From Anagrus nilaparvatae (Eukaryota; Arthropoda; Insecta; Hymenoptera; Mymaridae): a stretch of 64,000 nucleotides of DNA. How positions within the stretch are numbered: the stretch's first letter is position 1; each line of letters starts with the position of its first letter. Shown here piece by piece: positions 48,561 through 62,323 of this stretch. The translations under genes were made by a program, and so were the position numbers. The stretch is from NCBI GenBank assembly GCA_022575985.1, contig JAKSXM010000302.1, forward strand, positions 1-64,000, written 5' to 3'. The notes under the pieces were generated by a model. It saw only the letters and a list, made by a program, of their open reading frames with translations, was not told the DNA's origin and made no database searches.

Positions 48561-50055
48561 AACTCTATTAAACTATTTATATAATTTTTCTTAAGCTCTA
48601 TCACTTGGTGGGCCGTATTAATTTGAGATTTTATATATTTTTATATTATTAGTAAACTTGGTTTATAAACAATTTCAACTAATTCTATTGGTTTTATGAA
48701 AATGGAACCAAATTTTTAAAATAATAATTATAAAACTTAGTTAAACTATTTATGACATTTTTTCTTGCTTTAAGGCCTGGTAGACCGTTTTAATTTTAGA
48801 TATTCTATATTTTAAATATTGTTGCATTATTAGTAAACTAGGTTTATAAATAATTTTAACCAATTCATATTGTTATATGAAAGTGGAACCCTACTACTAA
48901 AATAGCAAACATTTTAAAACTCTTTTAAACTATTTATATAATTTTTCTTAAGCTCTATCAGTTTGTGGACCGTATTAATTTAAGATTTTCTCTATTTTAA
49001 ATATTTTTATATTATTGGTAAACTTAGTTTATAAACAATTTCAACTTATTCTATTGGTTTTATGAAAATGGAACCAAATTTTTAAAATAATAATTTTAAA
49101 ACTTAGTTAAACTATTTATGACATTTTTTCTTGCTTTAAGGCCTGGTAGACCGTTTTAATTTTAGATATTCTATATTTTAAATATTGTTGCATTATTAGT
49201 AAACTAGGTTTATAAATAATTTTAACCAATTCATATTGTTATATGAAAGTGGAACCCTACTACTAAAATAGCAAACATTTTAAAACTCTCTAAAACTATT
49301 TATATAATTTTTCTTAAGCTCTATCACTTTGTGGGCCGTATTAGTTTAAGATTTTCTCTATTTTAAATATTTTTATATTATTAGTAAACTTGGTTTATAA
49401 ATAATTTCAACTTATTCTATTGGTTTTATGAAAATGGAACCAAATTTTTAAAATAATAATGATAAAACTTAGTTAAACTATTTATGATATTTTTTCTTGC
49501 TGTATAGCCTAGTAGACCGTATTAATTTTAGATATTCTTTATTTTAAATATTATTTCATAATTAGTAAACTTGGTTTATAAATAATTTTAACCAATTCAA
49601 ATGGTTTTATCAAAGTGGAACCAAATTTCTAAAAAAATAATAATTTTAAAACTTAGTTAAACTATTAATGACATTTCTTCTTGCTGTAAAGCCTGGTAAA
49701 CCATTTTAATTTTAGATATTCTTTATTTTAAGTATTGTTGCATTATTAATAAACTTGGTTTATAAATAATATTAACCAATTCAAATTGTTTTATGAAAGT
49801 GGAATCTTACTACTACAATAGCAGAAATTTTTAAACTCTATTAAACTATTTATATAATTTTTATTAAGCTCTATCACTTGGTGGGCCGTATTAATTTGAG
49901 ATTTTCTCTATTTAAAATATTTTTATATTATTTGTAAACTTGGTTTATAAAGAATTTCCACTAATTCTATTGGTTTTATGAAAATGGAACCAAATTTTTA
50001 AAATAATAATTTTAAAACTTAGTTAAACTATTTATGACATTTTTTCTTGCTGTAT
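48561..50055. repeat. Satellite transition from retro domain II to pure array II
   Basis: Starts with retro-domain variants (TATATATTTTT B, AGGCCTGGTAGACC A, TTTGTGGACCG B) and by about 49.3 kb changes to the A-B-C trimers of the pure arrays. The same transition, in mirror order, occurs at 34.3-35.2 kb. No coding potential. Confidence 0.9.
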
Positions 50056-53000
50056 AGCCGAGTAGACCGTATTAATTTTAGATATTCTATATTTTAAATA
50101 TTGTTGCATTATTAGTAAACTAGGTTTATAAATAATTTTAACCAATTCATTTTGTTATATGAAAGTGGAACCCTACTACTAAAAAAGCAAACATTTTAAA
50201 ACTCTCTAAAACTATTTATATAATTTTTCTTAAGCTCTATCACTTTGTGGGCCGTATTAGTTTAAGATTTTCTCTATTTTAAATATTTTTATATTATTAG
50301 TAAACTTGGTTTATAAATAATTTCAACTTATTCTATTGGTTTTATGAAAATGGAACCAAATTTTTAAAATAATAATCTTAAAACTTAGTTAAACTATTTA
50401 TGACATTTGTTCTTGCTGTATAGCCTAGTAGACCGTATTAATTTTAGATATTCTTTATTTTAAATATTATTTCATAATTAGTAAACTTGGTTTATAAATA
50501 ATTTTAACCAATTCAAATGGTTTTATGAAAGTGGAATCTTACTACTAAAATAGCAAAAATATTAAAACTCTATTAAACTATTTATATAATTTTTATTAAG
50601 CTCTATCACTTTGTGCGCCGAATTAATTTGAGATTTTCTCTATTTAAAATATTTTTATATTTTTTGTAAACTTGGTTTATAAACAATTTCAACTAATTCT
50701 ATTGGTTTTATGAAAATGGAACCAAATTTTTAAAATAATAATCTTAAAACTTAGTTAAACTATTTATGACATTTGTTCTTGCTGTATAGCCTAGTAGACC
50801 GTATTAATTTTAGATATTCTTTATTTTAAATATTATTTCATAATTAGTAAACTTGGTTTATAAATAATTTTAACCAATTCATATTGTTATATAAAAGTGG
50901 AACCCTGCTACTAAAATAGCAAAAATTTTAAAACTCTCTTTAACTATTTATATAATTTTTATTAAGCTCTATCACTTGTTGGACCGTATTAATTTGTGAT
51001 TTTCTCTATTTAAAATATTATTATATTATTAGTAAATTTGGTTTATAAAGAATTTCCACTAATTCTATTGGTTTTATGAAAATGGAACCAAATTTTTAAA
51101 ATAATAATTTTAAAACTTAGTTAAACTATTTATGACATTTTTTCTTGCTGTATAGCCTAGTAGACCGTATTAATTTTAGATATTCTATATTTTAAATATT
51201 GTTGCATTATTAGTAAACTAGGTTTATAATAAATTTTAACCAATTCATATTGTTATATGAAAGTGGAACCCTACTATTAAAATAGCAAACATTTTAAAAC
51301 TCTCTTAAACTATTTATATAATTTTTCTTAAGCTCTATCACTTTGTGGGCCGTATTCATTTAAGATTTTCTCTATTTTAAATATTTTTATATTATTAGTA
51401 AACTTGGTTTATAAATAATTTCAACTTATTCTATTGGTTTTATGAAAATGGAACCAAATTTTTAAAATAATAATGATAAAACTTAGTTAAACTATTTATG
51501 ATATTTTTTCTTGCTGTATAGCCTAGTAGACCGTATTAATTTTAGATATTCTTTATTTTAAATATTATTTCATAATTAGTAAACTTGGTTTATAAATAAT
51601 TTTAACCAATTCAAATGGTTTTATGAAAGTGGAATCTTACTACTAAAATAGCAAAAATATTAAAACTCTATTAAACTATTTATATAATTTTTATTAAGCT
51701 CTATCACTTTGTGCGCCGAATTAATTTGAGATTTTCTCTATTTAAAATATTTTTATATTTTTTGTAAACTTGGTTTATAAACAATTTCAACTAATTCTAT
51801 TGGTTTTATGAAAATGGAACCAAATTTTTAAAATAATAATCTTAAAACTTAGTTAAACTATTTATGACATTTGTTCTTGCTGTATAGCCTAGTAGACCGT
51901 ATTAATTTTAGATATTCTTTATTTTAAATATTATTTCATAATTAGTAAACTCGGTTTATAAATAATTTTAACCAATTCATATTGTTATATAAAAGTGGAA
52001 CCCTGCTACTAAAATAGCAAAAATTTTAAAACTCTCTTTAACTATTTATATAATTTTTATTAAGCTCTATCACTTGTTGGACCGTATTAATTTGTGATTT
52101 TCTCTATTTAAAATATTATTATATTATTAGTAAACTTGGTTTATAAAGAATTTCCACTAATTCTATTGGTTTTATGAAAATGGAACCAAATTTTTAAAAT
52201 AATAATTTTAAAACTTAGTTAAACTATTTATGACATTTTTTCTTGCTGTATAGCCTAGTAGACCGTATTAATTTTAGATATTCCATATTTTAAATATTGT
52301 TGCATTATTAGTAAACTAGGTTTATAATAAATTTTAACCAATTCATATTGTTATATGAAAGTGGAACCCTACTATTAAAATAGCAAACATTTTAAAACTC
52401 TCAAACTATTTATATAATTTTTCTTAAGCTCTATCACTTTGTGGGCCGTATTCATTTAAGATTTTCTCTATTTTAAATATTTTTATATTATTAGTAAACT
52501 TGGTTTATAAATAATTTCAACTTATTCTATTGGTTTTATGAAAATGGAACCAAATTTTTAAAATAATAATGATAAAACTTAGTTAAACTATTTATGATAT
52601 TTTTTCTTGCTGTATAGCCTAGTAGACCGTATTAATTTTAGATATTCTTTATTTTAAATATTATTTCATAATTAGTAAACTTGGTTTATAAATAATTTTA
52701 ACCAATTCAAATGGTTTTATCAAAGTGGAACCAAATTTCTAAAAAAATAATAATTTTAAAACTTAGTTAAACTATTAATGACATTTCTTTTTGCTGTAAA
52801 GCCTGGTAAACCATTTTAATTTTAGATATTCTTTATTTTAAGTATTGTTGCATTATTAATAAACTTGGTTTATAAATAATATTAACCAATTCAAATTGTT
52901 TTATGAAAGTGGAATCTTACTACTACAATAGCAAAAATTTTTAAACTCTATTAAACTATTTATATAATTTTTATTAAGCTCTATCACTTGGTGGGCCGTA

Positions 53001-56000
53001 TTAATTTGAGATTTTCTCTATTTATAATATTTTTATATTATTTGTAAACTTGGTTTATAAAGAATTTCCACTAATTCTATTGGTTTTATGAAAATGGAAC
53101 CAAATTTTTAAAATAATAATTTTAAAACTTAGTTAAACTATTTATGACATTTTTTCTTGCTGTAAAGCCTGGTAAACCATTTTAATTTTAGATATTCTTT
53201 ATTTTAAGTATTGTTGCATTATTAATAAACTTGGTTTATAAATAATTTTAACCAATTCAAATGGTTTTATGAAAGTGGAATCTTACTACTGAAATAGCAA
53301 AAATTTTAAAACTCTATTAAACTATTTATATAATTTTTAATAAGCTCTATCACTTGGTGTGCCGTATTAATTTGAGATTTTCTCTATTTAAAATATTTTT
53401 ATATTTTTTGTAAACTTGGTTTATAAACAATTTCAACTAATTCTATTGGTTTTATGAAAATGGAACCAAATTTTTAAAATAATAATCTTAAAACTTAGTT
53501 AAACTATTTATGACATTTGTTCTTGCTGTATAGCCTAGTAGACCGTATTAATTTTAGATATTCTTTATTTTAAATATTATTTCATAATTAGTAAACTTGG
53601 TTTATAAATAATTTTAACCAATTCATATTGTTATATAAAAGTGGAACCCTGCTACTAAAATAGCAAAAATTTTAAAACTCTCTTTAACTATTTATATAAT
53701 TTTTATTAAGCTCTATCACTTGTTGGACCGTATTAATTTGTGATTTTCTCTATTTAAAATATTATTATATTATTAGTAAACTTGGTTTATAAAGAATTTC
53801 CACTAATTCTATTGGTTTTATGAAAATGGAACCAAATTTTTAAAATAATAATTTTAAAACTTAGTTAAACTATTTATGACATTTTTTCTTGCTGTAAAGC
53901 CTGGTAAACCATTTTAATTTTAGATATTCTTTATTTTAAGTATTGTTGCATTATTAATAAACTTGGTTTATAAATAATTTTAACCAATTCAAATGGTTTT
54001 ATGAAAGTGGAATCTTACTACTGAAATAGCAAAAATTTTAAAACTCTATTAAACTATTTATATAATTTTTAATAAGCTCTATCACTTGGTGGGCCGTATT
54101 AATTTGAGATTTTCTCTATTTAAAATAATTTTATATTATTTGTAAACTTGTTTTATAAACAATTTCAACTAATTCTATTGGTTTTATGAAAATGGAACAA
54201 AATTTTTAAAAAAATAATTTTAAAACTTAGTTAAACTATTTATGACATTTTTTCTTGCTGTATAGCCGAGTAGACCGTATTAATTTTAGATATTCTATAT
54301 TTTAAATATTGTTGCATTATTAGTAAACTAGGTTTATAAATAATTTTAACCAATTCATTTTGTTATATAAAAGTGGAACCCTGCTACTAAAATAGCAAAA
54401 ATTTTAAAACTCTCTTTAACTATTTATATAATTTTTATTAAGCTCTATCACTTGTTGGACCGTATTAATTTGTGATTTTCTCTATTTAAAATATTATTAT
54501 ATTATTAGTAAACTTGGTTTATAAAGAATTTCCACTAATTCTATTGGTTTTATGAAAATGGAACCAAATTTTTAAAATAATAATTTTAAAACTTAGTTAA
54601 ACTATTTATGACATTTTTTCTTGCTGTATAGCTTAGTAGACCGTATTAATTTTAGATAATCTATATTTTAAATATTGTTGCATTATTAGTAAACTAGGTT
54701 TATAAATAATTTTAACCAATTCATATTGTTATATGAAAGTGGAACCCTGCTACTAAAATAGCTAAAATTTTAAAACTCTCTTTAACTATTTATATAATTT
54801 TTATTAAGCTCTATCACTTGTTGGACCGTATTAATTTGAGATTTTCTCTATTTAAAATATTATTATATTATTAGTAAACTTGGTTTATAAATAATTTTAA
54901 CCAATTCATATTGTTATATAAAAGTGGAACCCTGCTACTAAAATAGCAAAAATTTTAAAACTCTCTTTAACTATTTATATAATTTTTATTAAGCTCTATC
55001 ACTTGTTGGACCGTATTAATTTGTGATTTTCTCTATTTAAAATATTATTATATTATTAGTAAACTTGGTTTATAAAGAATTTCCACTAATTCTATTGGTT
55101 TTATGAAAATGGAACCAAATTTTTAAAATAATAATTTTAAAACTTAGTTAAACTATTTATGACATTTTTTCTTGCTGTATAGCCTAGTAGACCGTATTAA
55201 TTTTAGATATTCTATATTTTAAATATTGTTGCATTATTAGTAAACTAGGTTTATAATAAATTTTAACCAATTCATATTGTTATATGAAAGTGGAACCCTA
55301 CTATTAAAATAGCAAACATTTTAAAACTCTCTTAAACTATTTATATAATTTTTCTTAAGCTCTATCACTTTGTGGGCCGTATTCATTTAAGATTTTCTCT
55401 ATTTTAAATATTTTTATATTATTAGTAAACTTGGTTTATAAATAATTTCAACTTATTCTATTGGTTTTATGAAAATGGAACCAAATTTTTAAAATAATAA
55501 TGATAAAACTTAGTTAAACTATTTATGATATTTTTTCTTGCTGTATAGCCTAGTAGACCGTATTAATTTTAGATATTCTTTATTTTAAATATTATTTCAT
55601 AATTAGTAAACTTGGTTTATAAATAATTTTAACCAATTCAAATGGTTTTATCAAAGTGGAACCAAATTTCTAAAAAAATAATAATTTTAAAACTTAGTTA
55701 AACTATTAATGACATTTCTTCTTGCTGTAAAGCCTGGTAAACCATTTTAATTTTAGATATTCTTTATTTTAAGTATTGTTGCATTATTAATAAACTTGGT
55801 TTATAAATAATATTAACCAATTCAAATTGTTTTATGAAAGTGGAATCTTACTACTACAATAGCAGAAATTTTTAAACTCTATTAAACTATTTATATAATT
55901 TTTATAAAGCTCTATCACTTGGTGGGCCGTATTAATTTGAGATTTTCTCTATTTAAAATATTTTTATATTATTTGTAAACTTGGTTTATAAAGAATTTCC

Positions 56001-56096
56001 ACTAATTCTATTGGTTTTATGAAAATGGAACCAAATTTTTAAAATAATAATTTTAAAACTTAGTTAAACTATTTATGACATTTTTTCTTGCTGTAT
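50056..56096. repeat. Higher-order block, copy 1 (6041 bp)
   Basis: Runs from one AGCCGAGTAGACC A monomer to the equivalent one. Internal landmarks are GTGCGCCG B at 50613 and 51711, the retroposon empty site at 52990, a second AGCCGAG at 54264 and the B/A hybrid at 54807. The order of landmarks in the second half is identical to the next block. The first half has a different trimer arrangement and is about 186 bp shorter. Confidence 0.88.
54807..54991. repeat. B/A hybrid monomer (185 bp)
   Basis: Same fusion as at 33216-33400: B head, switch after GTTTATAAA, A tail. It lies 6227 bp before the copy at 61034, so it is a fixed part of the 6-kb block. Confidence 0.85.
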
Positions 56097-59000
56097 AGCC
56101 GAGTAGACCGTATTAATTTTAGATATTCTATATTTTAAATATTGTTGCATTATTAGTAAACTAGGTTTATAAATAATTTTAACCAATTCATTTTGTTATA
56201 TGAAAGTGGAACCCTACTACTAAAAAAGCAAACATTTTAAAACTCTCTAAAACTATTTATATAATTTTTCTTAAGCTCTATCACTTTGTGGGCCGTATTA
56301 GTTTAAGATTTTCTCTATTTTAAATATTTTTATATTATTAGTAAACTTGGTTTATAAATAATTTCAACTTATTCTATTGGTTTTATGAAAATGGAACCAA
56401 ATTTTTAAAATAATAATCTTAAAACTTAGTTAAACTATTTATGACATTTGTTCTTGCTGTATAGCCTAGTAGACCGTATTAATTTTAGATATTCTTTATT
56501 TTAAATATTATTTCATAATTAGTAAACTTGGTTTATAAATAATTTTAACCAATTCAAATGGTTTTATGAAAGTGGAATCTTACTACTAAAATAGCAAAAA
56601 TATTAAAACTCTATTAAACTATTTATATAATTTTTATTAAGCTCTATCACTTTGTGCGCCGAATTAATTTGAGATTTTCTCTATTTAAAATATTTTTATA
56701 TTTTTTGTAAACTTGGTTTATAAACAATTTCAACTAATTCTATTGGTTTTATGAAAATGGAACCAAATTTTTAAAATAATAATCTTAAAACTTAGTTAAA
56801 CTATTTATGACATTTGTTCTTGCTGTATAGCCTAGTAGACCGTATTAATTTTAGATATTCTTTATTTTAAATATTATTTCATAATTAGTAAACTTGGTTT
56901 ATAAATAATTTTAACCAATTCATATTGTTATATAAAAGTGGAACCCTGCTACTAAAATAGCAAAAATTTTAAAACTCTCTTTAACTATTTATATAATTTT
57001 TATTAAGCTCTATCACTTGTTGGACCGTATTAATTTGTGATTTTCTCTATTTAAAATATTATTATATTATTAGTAAACTTGGTTTATAAAGAATTTCCAC
57101 TAATTCTATTGGTTTTATGAAAATGGAACCAAATTTTTAAAATAATAATTTTAAAACTTAGTTAAACTATTTATGACATTTTTTCTTGCTGTATAGCCTA
57201 GTAGACCGTATTAATTTTAGATATTCTATATTTTAAATATTGTTGCATTATTAGTAAACTAGGTTTATAATAAATTTTAACCAATTCATATTGTTATATG
57301 AAAGTGGAACCCTACTATTAAAATAGCAAACATTTTAAAACTCTCTTAAACTATTTATATAATTTTTCTTAAGCTCTATCACTTTGTGGGCCGTATTCAT
57401 TTAAGATTTTCTCTATTTTAAATATTTTTATATTATTAGTAAACTTGGTTTATAAATAATTTCAACTTATTCTATTGGTTTTATGAAAATGGAACCAAAT
57501 TTTTAAAATAATAATGATAAAACTTAGTTAAACTATTTATGATATTTTTTCTTGCTGTATAGCCTAGTAGACCGTATTAATTTTAGATATTCTTTATTTT
57601 AAATATTATTTCATAATTAGTAAACTTGGTTTATAAATAATTTTAACCAATTCAAATGGTTTTATCAAAGTGGAACCAAATTTCTAAAAAAATAATAATT
57701 TTAAAACTTAGTTAAACTATTAATGACATTTCTTTTTGCTGTAAAGCCTGGTAAACCATTTTAATTTTAGATATTCTTTATTTTAAGTATTGTTGCATTA
57801 TTAATAAACTTGGTTTATAAATAATATTAACCAATTCAAATTGTTTTATGAAAGTGGAATCTTACTACTACAATAGCAAAAATTTTTAAACTCTATTAAA
57901 CTATTTATATAATTTTTATTAAGCTCTATCACTTGGTGGGCCGTATTAATTGAAGATTTTCTCTATTTATAATATTTTTATATTATTTGTAAACTTGGTT
58001 TATAAATAATTTCAACTTATTCTATTGGTTTTATGAAAATGGAACCAAATTTTTAAAATAATAATCTTAAAACTTAGTTAAACTATTTATGACATTTGTT
58101 CTTGCTGTATAGCCTAGTAGACCGTATTAATTTTAGATATTCTTTATTTTAAATATTATTTCATAATTAGTAAACTTGGTTTATAAATAATTTTAACCAA
58201 TTCAAATGGTTTTATGAAAGTGGAATCTTACTACTAAAATAGCAAAAATATTAAAACTCTATTAAACTATTTATATAATTTTTATTAAGCTCTATCACTT
58301 TGTGCGCCGAATTAATTTGAGATTTTCTCTATTTAAAATATTTTTATATTTTTTGTAAACTTGGTTTATAAACAATTTCAACTAATTCTATTGGTTTTAT
58401 GAAAATGGAACCAAATTTTTAAAATAATAATCTTAAAACTTAGTTAAACTATTTATGACATTTGTTCTTGCTGTATAGCCTAGTAGACCGTATTAATTTT
58501 AGATATTCTTTATTTTAAATATTATTTCATAATTAGTAAACTTGGTTTATAAATAATTTTAACCAATTCATATTGTTATATAAAAGTGGAACCCTGCTAC
58601 TAAAATAGCAAAAATTTTAAAACTCTCTTTAACTATTTATATAATTTTTATTAAGCTCTATCACTTGTTGGACCGTATTAATTTGTGATTTTCTCTATTT
58701 AAAATATTATTATATTATTAGTAAACTTGGTTTATAAAGAATTTCCACTAATTCTATTGGTTTTATGAAAATGGAACCAAATTTTTAAAATAATAATTTT
58801 AAAACTTAGTTAAACTATTTATGACATTTTTTCTTGCTGTATAGCCTAGTAGACCGTATTAATTTTAGATATTCTTTATTTTAAATATTATTTCATAATT
58901 AGTAAACTTGGTTTATAAATAATTTTAACCAATTCAAATGGTTTTATCAAAGTGGAACCAAATTTCTAAAAAAATAATAATTTTAAAACTTAGTTAAACT

Positions 59001-62000
59001 ATTAATGACATTTCTTTTTGCTGTAAAGCCTGGTAAACCATTTTAATTTTAGATATTCTTTATTTTAAGTATTGTTGCATTATTAATAAACTTGGTTTAT
59101 AAATAATATTAACCAATTCAAATTGTTTTATGAAAGTGGAATCTTACTACTACAATAGCAAAAATTTTTAAACTCTATTAAACTATTTATATAATTTTTA
59201 TTAAGCTCTATCACTTGGTGGGCCGTATTAATTTGAGATTTTCTCTATTTATAATATTTTTATATTATTTGTAAACTTGGTTTATAAAGAATTTCCACTA
59301 ATTCTATTGGTTTTATGAAAATGGAACCAAATTTTTAAAATAATAATTTTAAAACTTAGTTAAACTATTTATGACATTTTTTCTTGCTGTAAAGCCTGGT
59401 AAACCATTTTAATTTTAGATATTCTTTATTTTAAGTATTGTTGCATTATTAATAAACTTGGTTTATAAATAATTTTAACCAATTCAAATGGTTTTATGAA
59501 AGTGGAATCTTACTACTGAAATAGCAAAAATTTTAAAACTCTATTAAACTATTTATATAATTTTTAATAAGCTCTATCACTTGGTGGGCCGTATTAATTT
59601 GAGATTTTCTCTATTTAAAATATTTTTATATTTTTTGTAAACTTGGTTTATAAACAATTTCAACTAATTCTATTGGTTTTATGAAAATGGAACCAAATTT
59701 TTAAAATAATAATCTTAAAACTTAGTTAAACTATTTATGACATTTTTTCTTGCTGTATAGCCTAGTAGACCGTATTAATTTTAGATATTCTTTATTTTAA
59801 ATATTATTTCATAATTAGTAAACTTGGTTTATAAATAATTTTAACCAATTCATATTGTTATATAAAAGTGGAACCCTGCTACTAAAATAGCAAAAATTTT
59901 AAAACTCTCTTTAACTATTTATATAATTTTTATTAAGCTCTATCACTTGTTGGACCGTATTAATTTGTGATTTTCTCTATTTAAAATATTATTATATTAT
60001 TAGTAAACTTGGTTTATAAAGAATTTCCACTAATTCTATTGGTTTTATGAAAATGGAACCAAATTTTTAAAATAATAATTTTAAAACTTAGTTAAACTAT
60101 TTATGACATTTTTTCTTGCTGTAAAGCCTGGTAAACCATTTTAATTTTAGATATTCTTTATTTTAAGTATTGTTGCATTATTAATAAACTTGGTTTATAA
60201 ATAATTTTAACCAATTCAAATGGTTTTATGAAAGTGGAATCTTACTACTGAAATAGCAAAAATTTTAAAACTCTATTAAACTATTTATATAATTTTTAAT
60301 AAGCTCTATCACTTGGTGGGCCGTATTAATTTGAGATTTTCTCTATTTAAAATAATTTTATATTATTTGTAAACTTGGTTTATAAACAATTTCAACTAAT
60401 TCTATTGGTTTTATGAAAATGGAACAAAATTTTTAAAAAAATAATTTTAAAACTTAGTTAAACTATTTATGACATTTTTTCTTGCTGTATAGCCGAGTAG
60501 ACCGTATTAATTTTAGATATTCTATATTTTAAATATTGTTGCATTATTAGTAAACTAGGTTTATAAATAATTTTAACCAATTCATTTTGTTATATAAAAG
60601 TGGAACCCTGCTACTAAAATAGCAAAAATTTTAAAACTCTCTTTAACTATTTATATAATTTTTATTAAGCTCTATCACTTGTTGGACCGTATTAATTTGT
60701 GATTTTCTCTATTTAAAATATTATTATATTATTAGTAAACTTGGTTTATAAAGAATTTCCACTAATTCTATTGGTTTTATGAAAATGGAACCAAATTTTT
60801 AAAATAATAATTTTAAAACTTAGTTAAACTATTTATGACATTTTTTCTTGCTGTATAGCCTAGTAGACCGTATTAATTTTAGATATTCTATATTTTAAAT
60901 ATTGTTGCATTATTAGTAAACTAGGTTTATAAATAATTTTAACCAATTCATATTGTTATATGAAAGTGGAACCCTGCTACTAAAATAGCAAAAATTTTAA
61001 AACTCTCTTTAACTATTTATATAATTTTTATTAAGCTCTATCACTTGTTGGACCGTATTAATTTGAGATTTTCTCTATTTAAAATATTATTATATTATTA
61101 GTAAACTTGGTTTATAAATAATTTTAACCAATTCATATTGTTATATAAAAGTGGAACCCTGCTACTAAAATAGCAAAAATTTTAAAACTCTCTTTAACTA
61201 TTTATATAATTTTTATTAAGCTCTATCACTTGTTGGACCGTATTAATTTGTGATTTTCTCTATTTAAAATATTATTATATTATTAGTAAACTTGGTTTAT
61301 AAAGAATTTCCACTAATTCTATTGGTTTTATGAAAATGGAACCTAATTTTTAAAATAATAATTTTAAAACTTAGTTAAACTATTTATGACATTTTTTCTT
61401 GCTGTATAGCCTAGTAGACCGTATTAATTTTAGATATTCTATATTTTAAATATTGTTGCATTATTAGTAAACTAGGTTTATAATAAATTTTAACCAATTC
61501 ATATTGTTATATGAAAGTGGAACCCTACTATTAAAATAGCAAACATTTTAAAACTCTCTTAAACTATTTATATAATTTTTCTTAAGCTCTATCACTTTGT
61601 GGGCCGTATTCATTTAAGATTTTCTCTATTTTAAATATTTTTATATTATTAGTAAACTTGGTTTATAAATAATTTCAACTTATTCTATTGGTTTTATGAA
61701 AATGGAACCAAATTTTTAAAATAATAATGATAAAACTTAGTTAAACTATTTATGATATTTTTTCTTGCTGTATAGCCTAGTAGACCGTATTAATTTTAGA
61801 TATTCTTTATTTTAAATATTATTTCATAATTAGTAAACTTGGTTTATAAATAATTTTAACCAATTCAAATGGTTTTATCAAAGTGGAACCAAATTTCTAA
61901 AAAAATAATAATTTTAAAACTTAGTTAATCTATTAATGACATTTCTTCTTGCTGTAAAGCCTGGTAAACCATTTTAATTTTAGATATTCTTTATTTTAAG

Positions 62001-62323
62001 TATTGTTGCATTATTAATAAACTTGGTTTATAAATAATATTAACCAATTCAAATTGTTTTATGAAAGTGGAATCTTACTACTACAATAGCAGAAATTTTT
62101 AAACTCTATTAAACTATTTATATAATTTTTATTAAGCTCTATCACTAGGTGGGCCGTATTAATTTGAGATTTTCTCTATTTAAAATATTTTTATATTATT
62201 TGTAAACTTGGTTTATAAAGAATTTCCACTAATTCTATTGGTTTTATGAAAATGGAACCAAATTTTTAAAATAATAATTTTAAAACTTAGTTAAACTATT
62301 TATGACATTTTTTCTTGCTGTAT
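56097..62323. repeat. Higher-order block, copy 2 (6227 bp)
   Basis: AGCCGAG to AGCCGAG. Landmarks are GTGCGCCG at 56654 and 58302, the empty retroposon site at 59217, AGCCGAG at 60491 and the hybrid at 61034. From the empty site onward every landmark is 6227 bp after its partner in copy 1. Before it the offset is 6041 bp. The ~186-bp step is one monomer-equivalent gained or lost by unequal exchange. Confidence 0.88.
61034..61218. repeat. B/A hybrid monomer (185 bp)
   Basis: Third occurrence of the B-head/A-tail monomer, with the same length and the same switch point as at 33216 and 54807. Confidence 0.85.
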